Source: Selaginella moellendorffii
Taxonomy: Eukaryota > Streptophyta > Lycopodiopsida > Selaginellales > Selaginellaceae
Direction of reading: 5' to 3'
DNA: 64,000 nucleotides
NCBI RefSeq assembly: GCF_000143415.4
Contig: NW_003314353.1
Coordinates: 376,275-440,274 of the forward strand
Positions 22,621 to 35,372 of the stretch are shown here, piece after piece. The first letter of the stretch is position 1. Every line of letters starts with the position of its first letter. The notes under the pieces were generated by a model. That model made no database searches, was not told where the DNA came from, and saw nothing but the letters and a program-made list of their open reading frames with translations. The translations under genes were made by a program, and so were the position numbers.

Positions 22621-25326
22621 GGTCGCAAGATATGTAAATATGCACACTAGTGTATATATAAGAGTATATTCTAGGTTTTGTCATAGTTGAAGCATAATGG
22701 AGTGAGAGCATTTGGAGTCCATAGGCAAAAAAGGGCAATACCTATAGGCAATCAAATTCCATAGTGATTGTAGTAAATAGGGTGCTTGTTAGAGTAACAT
22801 ATTAAAGTATGAAATAATGCAAGGGATAAAGATATAAAGATTGACCCTAAATGTGTGAAATCCTAGACACACCTAATCTCTCAAACTTTGAAGAATTCCT
22901 CAAGCACATGGCTAATTCATCTATAAACCTCTATCTAAGCTTTGCTAGGGCTATTTAGGCATGTCTAGGCATGTCTAGGTTTTAGGCTGAAAGTTAGTGT
23001 AGGGATTGACTTGGGGGCCATATTTATATATACTTTTGACTTTATTAATTATAAATATGTCTAGATAAAATAGCTATTATAGTCAAGTAATTGCTCATTT
23101 TTCAATTGGTTTAAGAGGAGAGAGGTAAGGTGTGCTACACTAACAGCTAGTGTAAGTGTAAGTAATATAAAGGCATAGTTTTGTGGTTGCTTAGTCCTAG
23201 CATTTGCATCCTTGTATACTAGAGCATGGCAATTGAGCACATAAACTGGAACACACATCAATGTGCTATAGGGCCATAACTTAGCTTGATATGAATGACA
23301 ATTTTACATTTATAGATATGTTGCTTATTGGGAGCATGATGCATTAGTTGGTTCAGGTATTGAGAAATACTTGTTTCAGTCCTTTTGGACATTCTCTCCT
23401 TACAGATATGATAGTAGAAGATTGATATAATTAGTTCCCTTCATTAGTCTCTTTTGTGTTAGTAGAGTTAATTGGGCATTTCAATTGTACTTACACTTGA
23501 TAAGCATAAGAATAAAATTCCTATATGCTAGCTAAAAATATATAGCTTGATAAAAAGTTTTTGTTTTGTTGTATTTTGCACTAGCTAGTGATAAATTGCA
23601 TATTGAGCACTAGTCCCTCAATATCGCTACTTGTGTTTAACAAACAATTTTGTTATCATACCTCATATATTAATCTTATTGCAGTCCCATTAGCTATTTT
23701 TTTTATCAAGGTGTAGAGTAGCCACTATTGCTATCAATGGCAATAGTAGCAGCATTAGTTGTAGCAACCAAAACCACAACCACAATAACACCATCAATTG
23801 AAAGAGAAATGTAAAGATGCTAATAGCTACCACAAGGGACTAGCAAGAAGAAGAAGAAAAAGAAGAGATTAGTGTGGGAAGTGTTGAGTTACTTCCACAA
23901 ATTCAAACCTCAACATATTTACCTTTTTTACATTTTTCTTCTAGCAACTTCATTGCCATGACTGGTTCAAAAGTATTTTTTGGCTCCCCAATCTCCCTAA
24001 AGCCCTCACTTTTAGCAGTAACATGAGATATAATATCTAAAAGAATAAATAATATGAGGTATTCAAAAACTACAACTATTGGAAGTAATGTTGGTGTAAT
24101 ACAACCAACAATGATATCTTGCTATTGCATATGGGTTGTTGCTGCAATCTACTCTCTAATCTGCAATCTAATCTGAGTATATGGAACAACTCATAATAAC
24201 CACTGACCTGACATCGGGTTCATTCTAAAGCACACTCCATTGTACTGTTATGTCGTGCAATTTGTAGATGCAATTGTTTTAACGTGCCAAAGGGTTGGAC
24301 AAATAAAAAGTTCAATTAGATATGAAGAAAACATGACCATACTGCTATGTATGTCAATAAAATCTCCATCCATCTGTAAAAATACCAATTTAATTAGATT
24401 GAAAAGTAGTAGTTCATATCTTACAGTCTGCTTGATTGTTAATTGCTTTGTTTGCTTCATTTCTTGTTGAAACATTCTCATTAAATGTATGTAAAACTCA
24501 AGTTATAGTAGCATTTGAAGACTATATAACTATTTCATAAAGAGATTATGATTGACACTTTTCTTATAAGCAACAATTGGTTTTCTTCTTGCAAATAAAT
24601 TTATTGATTGTTGAGTGAGGAGTCTTTTTCTGATTTACCTGATCATGAGAGACTATCACCTTATAAACTATAAGTTTATTTATATTGTGAATGTTTCTTG
24701 CAAATTACAGTTTGCAGTAAATAAGAAGATGTTCATTGTTAGATACAATGATCACCAAATCATAGAGAAAGCAATGATTATGGATGTAGGCCCCAATGCT
24801 CAAACTCATTTTAAAAGGCTTAAACTGGATCAAGTGAAAGTGAAGGAGATAAATCATGTTTACAATATTGTCAAGTTACTAGAACCATCGAAAACAGAAT
24901 TGATAACATATGTACAACTTGAATATTGGGTGGTCATGGTTAAGAAGGCCAATCTTCAGAAAATCACAAGCTTGAAAATCTAGCTATTTGAAGGCCATAA
25001 TAGTATATATGAAAATATAAATCATAAGGTATGATTCTTTGTACTTGCAAATTAAACTAATTCTATTTGGTTTTACAGTAAGACTTTCTAAACATCCAAA
25101 AGAAGTTTTCGACTAAATTAAAAAAATCTATCTTTATTGTAAATGCCACATGATTGTAAAGAATGTTTGTCAACCTAGACTATACTTGAAAAGAAAATAT
25201 GTTTCCATTGAACCACAATGCGTTCATGACATCGTAAGCAAACAACAAAGTACTAAGTTTTTTATTTTAGGAGTTTTAAGATGTTTGACTAGATTTACAA
25301 GAATTTTCTTCATAAAGATCTTATTC
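22621..25326. other. AT-rich decayed repeat DNA
   Basis: No gene I can support. 23450-23640 is a diverged inverse copy of the 22300-22500 repeat. An open frame at 24615-24983 (122 codons) has no recognisable motif. Stretches resemble heavily mutated retroelement sequence. Confidence 0.45.
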
Positions 25327-26293
25327 TCAAGAATTTTTACATTCTTGAAGCAGCTTGGAAGAGCTGAGCAGCCTGTGTGGCAGCTCTAGCTCATGTTGTC
25401 GATCTTGCTCTAGCTCCCTGCATCGTTCCTGGTCTGGACACTCCCTGCTGTGATGTTTGTGGTGCTGAGGCATGGTGTTGTCATCAACTGGCACTTCTGT
25501 GGGTGGGGATGCTGGCCCTTCTTGCTTGGCATGAACTGCTACACCATTGGTCGGGGTGCTTATAGAGTCAAGATTGATTTCTTGACTTTGTTCCTGACTC
25601 TTTTCCTCCGGTTTTTCCTTGGAAATGATGCTTTTGATTTGGCTTGTGGTTGATTTTGTCCTGTTCTTTGGAGGTGAGACTGTTGTGATCTTGGTCCTTT
25701 TTGCTGGTGGAGTCGTCATCGGTGACATTGCTCCTTTGAAGTGAGTGTGACACAGGTCCTGGCAGGGTCCTTCACACTTTTTTATTCGGCTCCCGTCGTC
25801 ATCTTGGCTGTGGTTGCGAAGGCTCCTTCTTGTCCTCTTCTTCTTCTTGCTCCTCTTCATATTCTTTGTTGGATTTATGGAGCAGATCCTCCCTTCTCTT
25901 TGACGCACATTCCTGCTTTCTTCTAGTTTGCAGTGTTGCTGGAGGTACTTTCACACTGAGTGGAAATGTTAAGTTGAAGGCTGGTACAAGTGCAGCAACA
26001 TAGGGGAGTGTGAGTGTTTCACATTTCTGGCCACCGTGGATCAGTTTCGTAGCTGAGTGGATTTCCTTGATGAGTTTTTCGTGGAGGTAGCTTGCAATGT
26101 TCACTTTGATTTTGTGTTGCAAGTTGTCATAGAGGATTATGATGGCTTTGCTGGCAGAGCTACTTGACATGCACATTTTGAGAGTTGAGATGAGAAACTT
26201 GAGCCTTGGCTTTGCCTCATCGGTGACATTGCTCATTTGAAGTGAGCTTCTAGAGTTGTAATTCTCGATGATCTTGATGCACCCTGGTGGCAT
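25327..26293 (-). pseudogene. Extra 3' ORF of a minus-strand gypsy element, broken
   Basis: Two overlapping frames (26293-25799 and 25908-25327) lie downstream of a decayed integrase on the same strand. The first encodes a helical segment (ASYLHEKLIKEI...LPYVAALVPAF) that resembles the 'putative plant transposon protein' domain in spacing only. The second is Lys/Glu- and Gln-rich with TPPAKRTK-like nuclear-type basic clusters. Join by frameshift is likely. Function unknown; some plant gypsy lineages carry such additional ORFs. Confidence 0.4.
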
Positions 26294-29200
26294 CCTTTTT
26301 GTTCACGATATGGATATGACTTGCTTTCTGCCAATTAGAAGCTTGAATACCCATGTGATGTAGCCTGTGGTAAAGATATATTTGTGTTCTTAGGCACACA
26401 CCATTTCTTCTTGAAAAGCTAGAAGCATTTTCTTTGCGATGTCAATATTGTACTCTTTCTCCATGATGTAGGAGAACTTGTAGAGGCTGACCTCATGCAA
26501 CCAGTCATCAAGTGCCCTTGTCCTCTTCTATGCTGGATTACAGGTGAAGAGGAGATTTGCACTCTCTAGACTCATTGCTGTTGGCTCGAAGATGAACTCC
26601 TTTGTGAGAGGGCACATTGCCGTGCTGTGTTGCTTCCCCATTGCTTGATCTCAGTGCTCGGAGATATAGCCTGGGTTTTGCCCTTTGCCTAGAGTGTTGC
26701 CTTGTAGTAACTTTCTTGAGTTTTCTCTTTGTTGGGGTGGTAGTGTTGGAGAAGCTTGCTTCATGTTGGTCTTTAGCATGTTTGTTAAGAGATTCATTGG
26801 TCTTTAAATCTTGTTTTTGGTTGAAGTTCCTCAAGTTGTCATTTTTCTTCATATTGCTTTCTTGGCTTGATTCTTCAAATTCTTCCTTGTGTTGAATTTT
26901 TGAACTTGAGCTTCATGTTTCTTGATTGTGTTGAGTTCTTGAGTTTGAACTTTGTAAACCTTGAATGTGTTGAATTCTTGAGGTTGAGTCTTCATAATCT
27001 TGATCTCTTGATCTTCAAAGTTAAAACCTTCATTACTTTCAAGGTTGTTATTGATGATATTTGAGTCATACGATTGGTATTTCTTGAGCTTGTTGAGGTT
27101 GACAGTTTAGAGATGCTTGTCATTGAGTGTTGCGATTGCTACCATTTTCAGAGCTTTGAATTCTTGGATGAGGAATAATCTTTCCCATCTTAACTTCACT
27201 TTGGAGCCAATTTTCTTGATGTTTCTTCAAAACTAAAGTATTTGATCATTGATCTTGAATTTTTCATTTTTCTTTAGTTTTCTTTTTCTGCCGTGGTTGG
27301 CTTTTCTTTGAGCTTGAATGGGTTTGAATGTCCAAATTGTTTATAGTCTTTCTTCATTAAATTTTTCTGGCATTGCTAGTCTTCTTTTGATTGATTCTTC
27401 TTGGCTGATTTCGTAGTGTATTACCATTTGCAATGAAGGAACAATGTCCTCGAGTGGTGTTAGGGCTTCTAAGCTGTAGGCGAGCTTGAATGGTATCAAA
27501 TTTGTTAAAACCTTATATGTAGTTGAATATACCCATAGGGCATCATAGATGTGATCATCCTAATCTTTTTTATTTGTCTTTACAATTTTCTTGAGGATGT
27601 TTTTGAGTGTCTTGTTTGTAGACTTTGTTTAACTGTTGCTTTGAGGGTAGTATGGTGTTGAAGCCTTGTGCTTGGTCATGAATTCTTAAGTTAGAATCTT
27701 GATGTTTTTGTTGATGAAGTGTGTTCATCGATTCGTGACAGGTTCTAGAGGAAGGCTATATCTTATGATGATATTTTCATAGATGAACTATGCTATATTA
27801 TTTGCTGTTATAATCTTCATTGATTGAGCTTCAACCCATTTTGTTATGTAGTTAGTCACTATAAGGATGTGCTTGTTTTGTTTGGAACTTGTTATGAGTG
27901 GTTCAACAAAGTCAAGTCCCCATTGTTGAAATGGTTCTAGTGGTGTTGTTGGATGAAGCTCTTGAGTTTATTTCTTCGGTGTGTACTTAGTTTATTGATA
28001 AATATCACATTCTTGATAAAATTTTACTAAGTCATGCCAAAGTGTTAGCCACTAGAGTTTTGCTTGCAAAATCTTGCAAGCTATGATTTTTTCTGCAAAG
28101 TGGCCTCTTGCTTGTCCATAGTGGGCTTCTTTGAGTAGATCTTAAGTTTCTTTAAGTTGTATACATCTTCATAGTACATTGTCTCATCCTTTCTTGTATA
28201 GTCTTCTTCCCATGATTGAATATAGCCTTGTCCTCAAGATAAATTATTTACAGTGATTAGAGGTGGAGTATTAACTTGGTATTGTTACTATTGTGAGGTA
28301 GTAGTAGATGTCATTTGTCCATGTTAGTGATGTGTGCATGCAAAGTATGTTGGAGTCAGGAAAGTTATCCATATTGTATTTCAGTTGTTCGCCAGATGTA
28401 ATGCAATTGAGGTGGTTGGCTTGTTCATATTGTTTACCGAGTTTGTGAATAATCTCAAAGTTGTATTCTTGAAGCAATAAGAACTATCGGGAAATTTTAT
28501 TGGTAAGGATGGTCTTGTTAAGGAAGTGTAGAAGTGTTTTATGGTCAACCATGATCTTGACTTTGGTGTAGAGTAGGTAGTGTCTAAACTTTTGTAATGC
28601 ATAGATCATTCCTAAGGCTTATTTTTTGGTGATGGTGTAATTCATCTCAGCTGAGTTGAGTCTTTAGCTAGTAGAGTAAATTGGTCAATCTTTAAGGTCT
28701 TATTGTTGTTGAGAAAGTATTGCTCTGATGGCGTAATTGGAGGTATCGACTTGTGTGTTGAAGTTTTTGTCCTAGTTTGGTTGGGTGAGTACTATAGCTC
28801 TTGTCAATGAATTCTTGACCACGTTGAATGCTTATTGACAGTCTTGAATCCAATCGTAGATATGATTTTTCTTAAGAAGCTTTGTAAAGGGTTTTGCAAT
28901 CTTTGCAATCTTTAATGAAGCATTGATGGTATCCCATTTTGCCAAAGAAAGATCGTAGTTTAGTGATGTTTTTTGGATGTTGCATGTTGATGATGGCAAG
29001 TGTTTTAGCTTTGTCAATGAGGATGCCTTCTTTGCAGATAATGTGTCCAAGTAGGATGCCAAATTTGACGAAAAAGGTAGATTTCTTGGGGTTTAAGGTG
29101 ATGTTGTTCTCTCAACATTTGATGAAGCATTTCTCGAGATGTTGGAGATGTTCTTTGTTGTTGAAGACACTAAAGTCATCCATAAAAACTCACATGAAGT

Positions 29201-29560
29201 TGGTGAGGTAGTCTCGAAATATGTTGGTGATGATTCTCTAGAAGTAAATGGTGCATTAGAAAGACCAAAAGGCATTTATAAATAAGCATAAGCACTAATG
29301 AAGGCTGTCTTGTGCTGGTCTTTAGATGTGATGTGAACTTGATTGTAACCGCTAAGACTGTCGTGTTCAGCTACTGTGTCAAGAATTTCATTGGAGAATG
29401 GAATTGGACATGTATATGGGAGAGAATCATGATAGATATGAAGAAAGTGTGGAATAAAGATCGAATGCACCACTAAAAGTAAATGATCATTAGTCCCTAT
29501 AATATAAAAAAAACCATCCTCAAGGTGATATTGAAAATGTAAATGCCAAAATGACAAGTC
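26294..29560 (-). pseudogene. Decayed Ty3/gypsy Pol (RT, RNase H, integrase)
   Basis: Read on the minus strand. RT is near 29560-29200 (SGYNQVHI..KDQHKTAFI..YAYL, MPFGLSNAP). The thumb/RNase H junction is near 29060-28830 (AKIAKPFTKLLKK..YDWIQDCQ). RNase H ends near 28470 (LQEYNFEIIHKLGKQ). The integrase core is near 28080-27800 (PLEPFQQWGLDFVEP, ILIVTNYITKWVEAQ), and an integrase tail region (KVKLRW) is near 27190. Many stops and shifts; no intact frame over about 90 codons. Confidence 0.75.
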
Positions 29561-31985
29561 ATCAATAAGTGATGTAAGATTCTCAAACCCATTAAGAAGC
29601 CTTCAAATATATAGCTCAATCGTTTGAACCTTATGAACCTCGTCGAAGAGAGATTTAAATCTTGCTTTACACGTTATGGACATTGAATGTTAAATACAAC
29701 AACTACCAACAACACGGAATCCTCGTCCAAAAAATCCACAAATGCTAGAATAATAGGTTTTACAAAAATATGAGAAGAGAGTGAAAAAGGAAGAGGAGCT
29801 TAAGAAAGGGTATCAGTATTAGCCATAAAACTCCCCAAGTGATGAACAACATCAAAATTATATATCTAAAACTTCAAAGTCTACCGAAGTTCTTCCACTT
29901 TAATAATAAAGTAACTGTAGCATGATCACCTCCTAGTAATGTCCAAAAATTATGTAGATATGCATGAAATTTCTCAAAACCCCAAATTGTTGCTAAACAC
30001 TCTCTCTGTTGTGGAGTAGTTCACCTCCATTGATTGTACTGTACGGCTGATATATACAATAGGATGACACTAACAAAGCACACTCTAGCTCTCTTGCATC
30101 AATACACTTCCAAAATTGATATCAAAAACATTTATGCACAAAATGAAAAGTCAAGTGTAGTCAAGATATGCCAAAACTAGAGAAGTTGTCAATAACTTTT
30201 TGAGATCTATAAACGCCCTCTCGTAGACTAGATGAAAAATGATGTTTACAACTTCAGTAACACTTACAATAGTGTAGTGTATTAAAAAGATGATCAACAA
30301 AATGATTGAGATACTGCACCTTGCCCAGAAAGTGATGCACATCATTCACACATTTTGGAGTAGGGAATTTTAAAACAGCCACAAGTTTGTCACAATCAAT
30401 TTACAAACCCTTATAATAAATATGGTACCTAAGATAAGTCATGTTCTTGGACCCAGACACACACTTCAACCGCTTTAACTTTAAACCAACTTCCTGTAGC
30501 CAATCCAACACTTTACGAACATCACGGTTGTGTTCCTCCCACATCCCTTCTGAGTAAATCAAGACATCATCAATGAAGTCAGCAATCACTTTCATCACAT
30601 TGCAAAAAAATTTGTCCATCATCCATTAAAAAGTCATCAGAGCATTGTTTAAAACAAACAACATTCCTCACACTATTGATTTCTTGGATTGTCTGGGGTG
30701 AAATTATTGGTTCACTAAGTTAAATTTTACTTTTAGGTATTAGCAAGTGTCAATGGCTAAAGAAGATATTCCTAAGACTGCTTTTTGTACACCATTTGAT
30801 TTGTACTAATTCTTGGTGAGAGGGTACACAAAACAAAACGGCTGAGATATTGCACCTTGCTTAAGAAGCATTACAAATTATTTATACACTTTGGAGTAGG
30901 GAACTTGAAAATAGCTACAAGTTTGTCAATATTAACTTGCAAACTTTCACAAAAAATATGGGACCCAAGATAAGTAGTGTTCTTGGACGCAAATACACAC
31001 TTTGATCACTTCAGTTTTAAGCTAACTTCCCGCAACCGATCCAACACTTTATGAACATTATGGATGTCTTCCTCCCATGTCCCTTTTGAGTCAATCAAGA
31101 CACCATGAATGCAGTAGACATCTATAGTATATCGCAAAAAACCTCGTTCATCATCCGTTGGAAAGTTGCTGGAGCATTGTTTAAACCAAATGGCATTACC
31201 AAAAATTCTTACAAACCAAATGGTGTATGAAAAACAGTCTTAAGAATATTTTCCTTGGCCATCAGCACTTGTTAATACCCAAAAGGAAGATCTAATTTGT
31301 GTAAACTCCTGAGTTTGGACTTCCTGGGAGGTCACCCAACCCAATACTATTCACACTCAAGGACGATTAACCCTAAATATCCCAAGACCCTTAACCGATT
31401 GAAAAAGGAGGTGCATTCTTGTTCATGAGCCATTTTCCTTTATATTTGAACCCCATAGATCATCTCTTGAGTCATTCCCTTTGGTTACTTACAACTGGGT
31501 GAATCAACGACTTTGCCTTAGATAATCCAAGAGATCAACAGTGTGAGAAAAAGGGTACACATTCGAGATCGTCACTTCGTTTAATGAACAATAGTTGATG
31601 TAAAATGATTACTCCCATTAGGCTTCATCACAAAATGAGGTTCACACGCTCAAAGACTCTGTTATTTTCAAATAACACCATTTTCTAACATCTCCTTGAC
31701 ATTTACATGTAAAATTTTGATCTCTTTTGATGACCGACAATAAACAGGAACTTTGATTGGACGAGCATCCCTAATTAGAATAGAATGACATGTTGCAATC
31801 TAGGCCCTATACGACAGATCAAAATCAAAGAGATTGGCATACTCCTTCATGAGCCAGCTAACTGCTGCAACACAAAGATTATCAAAGGGATTGGAAGAGG
31901 GAATAGAGAAACAAAACAGAAACATAGGAGAAAGTAATGGGGAAAAAAAGTGATAGAAGTAGAGGTAGAAACAGAGGGTCAAATA
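29561..31985 (-). pseudogene. Second decayed gypsy RT region, with an internal duplicate
   Basis: On the minus strand 31985-31600 encodes the Pol stretch before RT (NVKEMLENGVI). An RT palm with FIDDVLIYSEG...DVRKVLDWLQEVGLKLK is at 30622-30401, and a more decayed copy of the same part is at about 31200-30850. The two palm copies in series indicate two insertions or a tandem duplication. Confidence 0.7.
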
Positions 31986-32568
31986 GGAACAAAACTAAGG
32001 GGAATGGAAGAAATATAAAAAAGTATGAGACAAAGGGGAAAAGTCTTAAAGTCACATTTGGCATGATTGTGTTGCAATTAATCTATACCAAAGATGAAGT
32101 TAAAAGCTTCACTTGGCACCACTTGTAATGACTGTAGCTCAACTCAAGATCGCCCACATACACAACTAAGTCCACTTTATCCTGTGCATATGCATATGTA
32201 CGGCCATACACACATATGTGTGTGTATATGTCTATGCATATGTCCGGGCATATATCCACATATATGTCTAGGAAAAATTATAAGAAAAGGAAGATTTAGA
32301 CAATGCAAAAGCTATATTTAAACTAGAATCCCAAATCCCAACACTCCTTAAGGACAATTAAAATTGCCCCTAATCTCCACCAATATGAGTGGATAGAATA
32401 TGGAAATGAAATAAAGAAGTGTGCATATTAAAACCCTAGCTTATATATAGGAGCGAGTGGTTCGGATTGAAACCAATTCGACAGTTACCAAAATCCCACT
32501 AAATTAATATTAGTAAATGGCATTGTAACTGTAGACATGGACCTTATATATATAAAAGGTTTGTAAAT

Positions 32569-32587
32569 ATATATTTATATATATATT

Positions 32588-32659
<72 letters not shown>

Positions 32660-32704
32660 TATATATGTATATATATGTATATATGTATATGTATATGTAT
32701 GTAT
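32569..32704. repeat. (AT)n/(GT)n microsatellite
   Basis: Compound run of TA and TG dinucleotides with ATATGT units. Open frames over it (Tyr/Ile or Thr/His runs) are artefacts. Confidence 0.95.
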
Positions 32705-33901
32705 TACCATGCCTAAATAATACACTAATTATAGTACTAAAGCATATAGACCATCTAAATCTAATACATCCATTCTTGTATATAAGTAGGGGCCTAAACC
32801 CCAATTAATATATCTATTCTTATATCCCGAGCACACACATTGGTGGAGGTGAGAGACATTGCAATTTGTCCCTAAAGGGCAAAGTTTTTTCGTAGTACTT
32901 TGCTTTAGTATTTGGGATTGTGCTTTTTTGTTTTTATTTCTTCATTCTTTTTTGGATTTAGATCTGTATTAGCTTTTTATAAGATCTAGAACTCTAGCTA
33001 TCATTGTGTTTAAATCTACTCTTTCTTTTGATCTTCATTGCATTTTCTTCTTCCACCATACTATGCCATCGTCGATCAAGGAGTATATCACTTAAGGTTA
33101 CTAATGCTACTCTATTAGATTGAACTTTGGTGCTATGGGGTGTGATCATGTTAGTGTTACACCCATCCTTGGTGTGTTGCCGTCTCCAACGTCCATGGGA
33201 CGTGACTACATAGCTTATCCTGTTCTTGGTGTTCTGCTATTTTGTCACAAATGTGACTGTGGGTATCGAAAGTTACCTGTCGGCTAGTCCTTTTATATAT
33301 TCTTTCTTTATTGCCACGACGGCAGGAGGTCTATATTGCTAATTCCTTTTATCAGTCCTTCTTGTTCAAGTGTTAGTAAATTGGGCTTAGCACCAGTATT
33401 TAGCTAGATGGATATAAGGTAGGAACTCCTATGTGTTTCTAACTGAGCATACTTAGCTTAGCTCTTAGTTTTCTTTTGTTTTGTTTTGCATTTGCTTGAC
33501 AAGAACCCTTGTGTATTGAAACTAGCCCCTCAATATCATGAGATGATAGCTTACTGTGTCTGCTAAACACCTTTGCTAACATGCCCTTTGTGTTAGTCTC
33601 ATTCTGGTCTCAAATACTATCTATGGAAATTGTCTAGATTTTCTTATTTGGCATATCTACGGAATGTGGAGATTGTTCTGAACACAATGGTGTTCGTCCC
33701 ATGTCCAAATTTGCAATCTAGAGATATTCTATATTTAGTAAGTTTCAAACTTACACCCCGAATTGTAGTCTAGAGAAGGGTCCTCTGCAGTGGACCGGGT
33801 TTAAGTCCCTTGAACAGGATGCCAAAGTGGGTGAAAGCCCTGTCTAGCCTGGACCCTACTGCATCATGAGGCTCTTTTGGTGAATTGGGCTGTATGGGAA
33901 T
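32705..33901 (-). repeat. Repeat flank with inverse copy of the second LTR-like family
   Basis: 33280-33740 is the inverse of 11815-12280 and 22125-22600. 32705-33279 and 33741-33901 show no gene; the latter is diverged retroelement DNA. Confidence 0.55.
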
Positions 33902-35372
33902 TGTAAGTGACTAAATTTTCTATACTACTTTAGTCACTTAATCACACCTCTAACCACGTGGAAGAGTCTCACTCATAACCTCCATAAGTTCTATTCTGGA
34001 CTTGGGGCTTGTTAGCCCTGAGAATAGCATCCATGCCACTCAACCATTACACTTGGTCCAAGTGCTCCATGTGTTTGATCCCATGAATGACACTCAAAGG
34101 TACCACTAATATATCAGCTCGTTCTGTTAAGGCCATGCCCATTCACCTTTATCACACTAGTGATCCAACACCACTTACATCACAATCCCGTTTCTCAAAG
34201 ACTGGGCCATCTGTTTATGAGTGGTCATCCCAAATCCACTCCTTAGCATCCTTAGGATGCCTGCAGACATGGGGAATAACCTTCCCCAATATCCCTTTTT
34301 CGGTCTCCACCAAATCCCTTTCTGTCCATGGTTATGTTCACCAACATTGCCATTGTGTCAAAGCCTACAGGCTTGACCACTAAGTCCCACTGTCCTTTGG
34401 GACTTCCTCATCGTGTGATTATCCTTGGTCACTACACCAAAGGACTGCTCCTCTTCCTTTCCACCGTCTGGGACTTTGGGACAACATTTCAGAACATCGT
34501 GGCCCTACGTGAGCCTCCTAGGTACTGTCCCCACCTTCTGCATTTGGGTGCTCTAGCCATGGGGCTAGAGCAAAGTTTTATTGAGCCACACTAGGTATCC
34601 AAGTAGGTAGTGCCACCCACACTTGGACTGGGAGCATCAACCATTCGATCTCTCAAGGGAGCTAGAGCCGGCTCTTGAACACTTCACCAAGCTACCTTGC
34701 TTGTCTATCTGTGTTCACTCTAGCCTTGGACTTCCTAGTGGTTATATCATCACCTAGCACATGGGTATAGCCTTCTTGGGACACACTTGGTTTTCCTGGC
34801 CAAACTAGTTCCAACCCCACACTCTCCCTACTATAACCCCCTATACCCCCCCCCCGGGGGATGATCACTTTGGGATTTCACCCAACAACCTTTATTAGTA
34901 TTCAGACTCAGACTTGAACTTGAACTCGGTCTTGGTCTTGGTCTCAGCCTCGGTCTCGGTCTCGGTCTCAGTCTCGTTCTCATTCTTAGTCTTGGTCTTG
35001 GTCTCATCTCAGATTCCATCTCGGGTCCATCTTAGATCCATCTCCATCTTGGTCCATCTCGGACTCCATCTCGGACTCCATCTCGAGTCCATCTCGGTCC
35101 ATTTTGTACTCCATCTCGAGCTCTATCTTGGGTCCATCTAGGTCCATCTCGGGGTCCATCTCAAATCCATCTCGGACTCCATCTTGGACTCCCTTATTAC
35201 TCGCTTCATGCTCATTCCTTGAGCACTCCATTGGGAGTTCCACTCCCACTCTCGACTTTTCAAGTTAGAGCTTTTAGTCCAAACTTGTTATACTTGTTTG
35301 GCTTTTGCTTCGGCCACTACCATATAACACCCTTTCAGCTCCACTTTGGGGCTTAGGTACTTGTGTTTCACA
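33902..35372 (-). mobile_element. Long LTR copy 1 (minus), with minisatellite
   Basis: Bounded by TGTAAG and CTTGTGTTTCACA on the + strand (TGTGAAA...CTTACA on -). The GACTCGGT/TCCATCTCGG minisatellite is at about 34905-35190. No coding function. Confidence 0.75.

Noticed and set aside
32510-32804. Tyr/Ile/Thr-rich frames
   Set aside because: Translation of an AT/GT microsatellite.
33902-35372. 5-bp target duplication of LTR copy 1
   Set aside because: The flanks GGAAT and ATTCC are inverse to each other, not a direct repeat.
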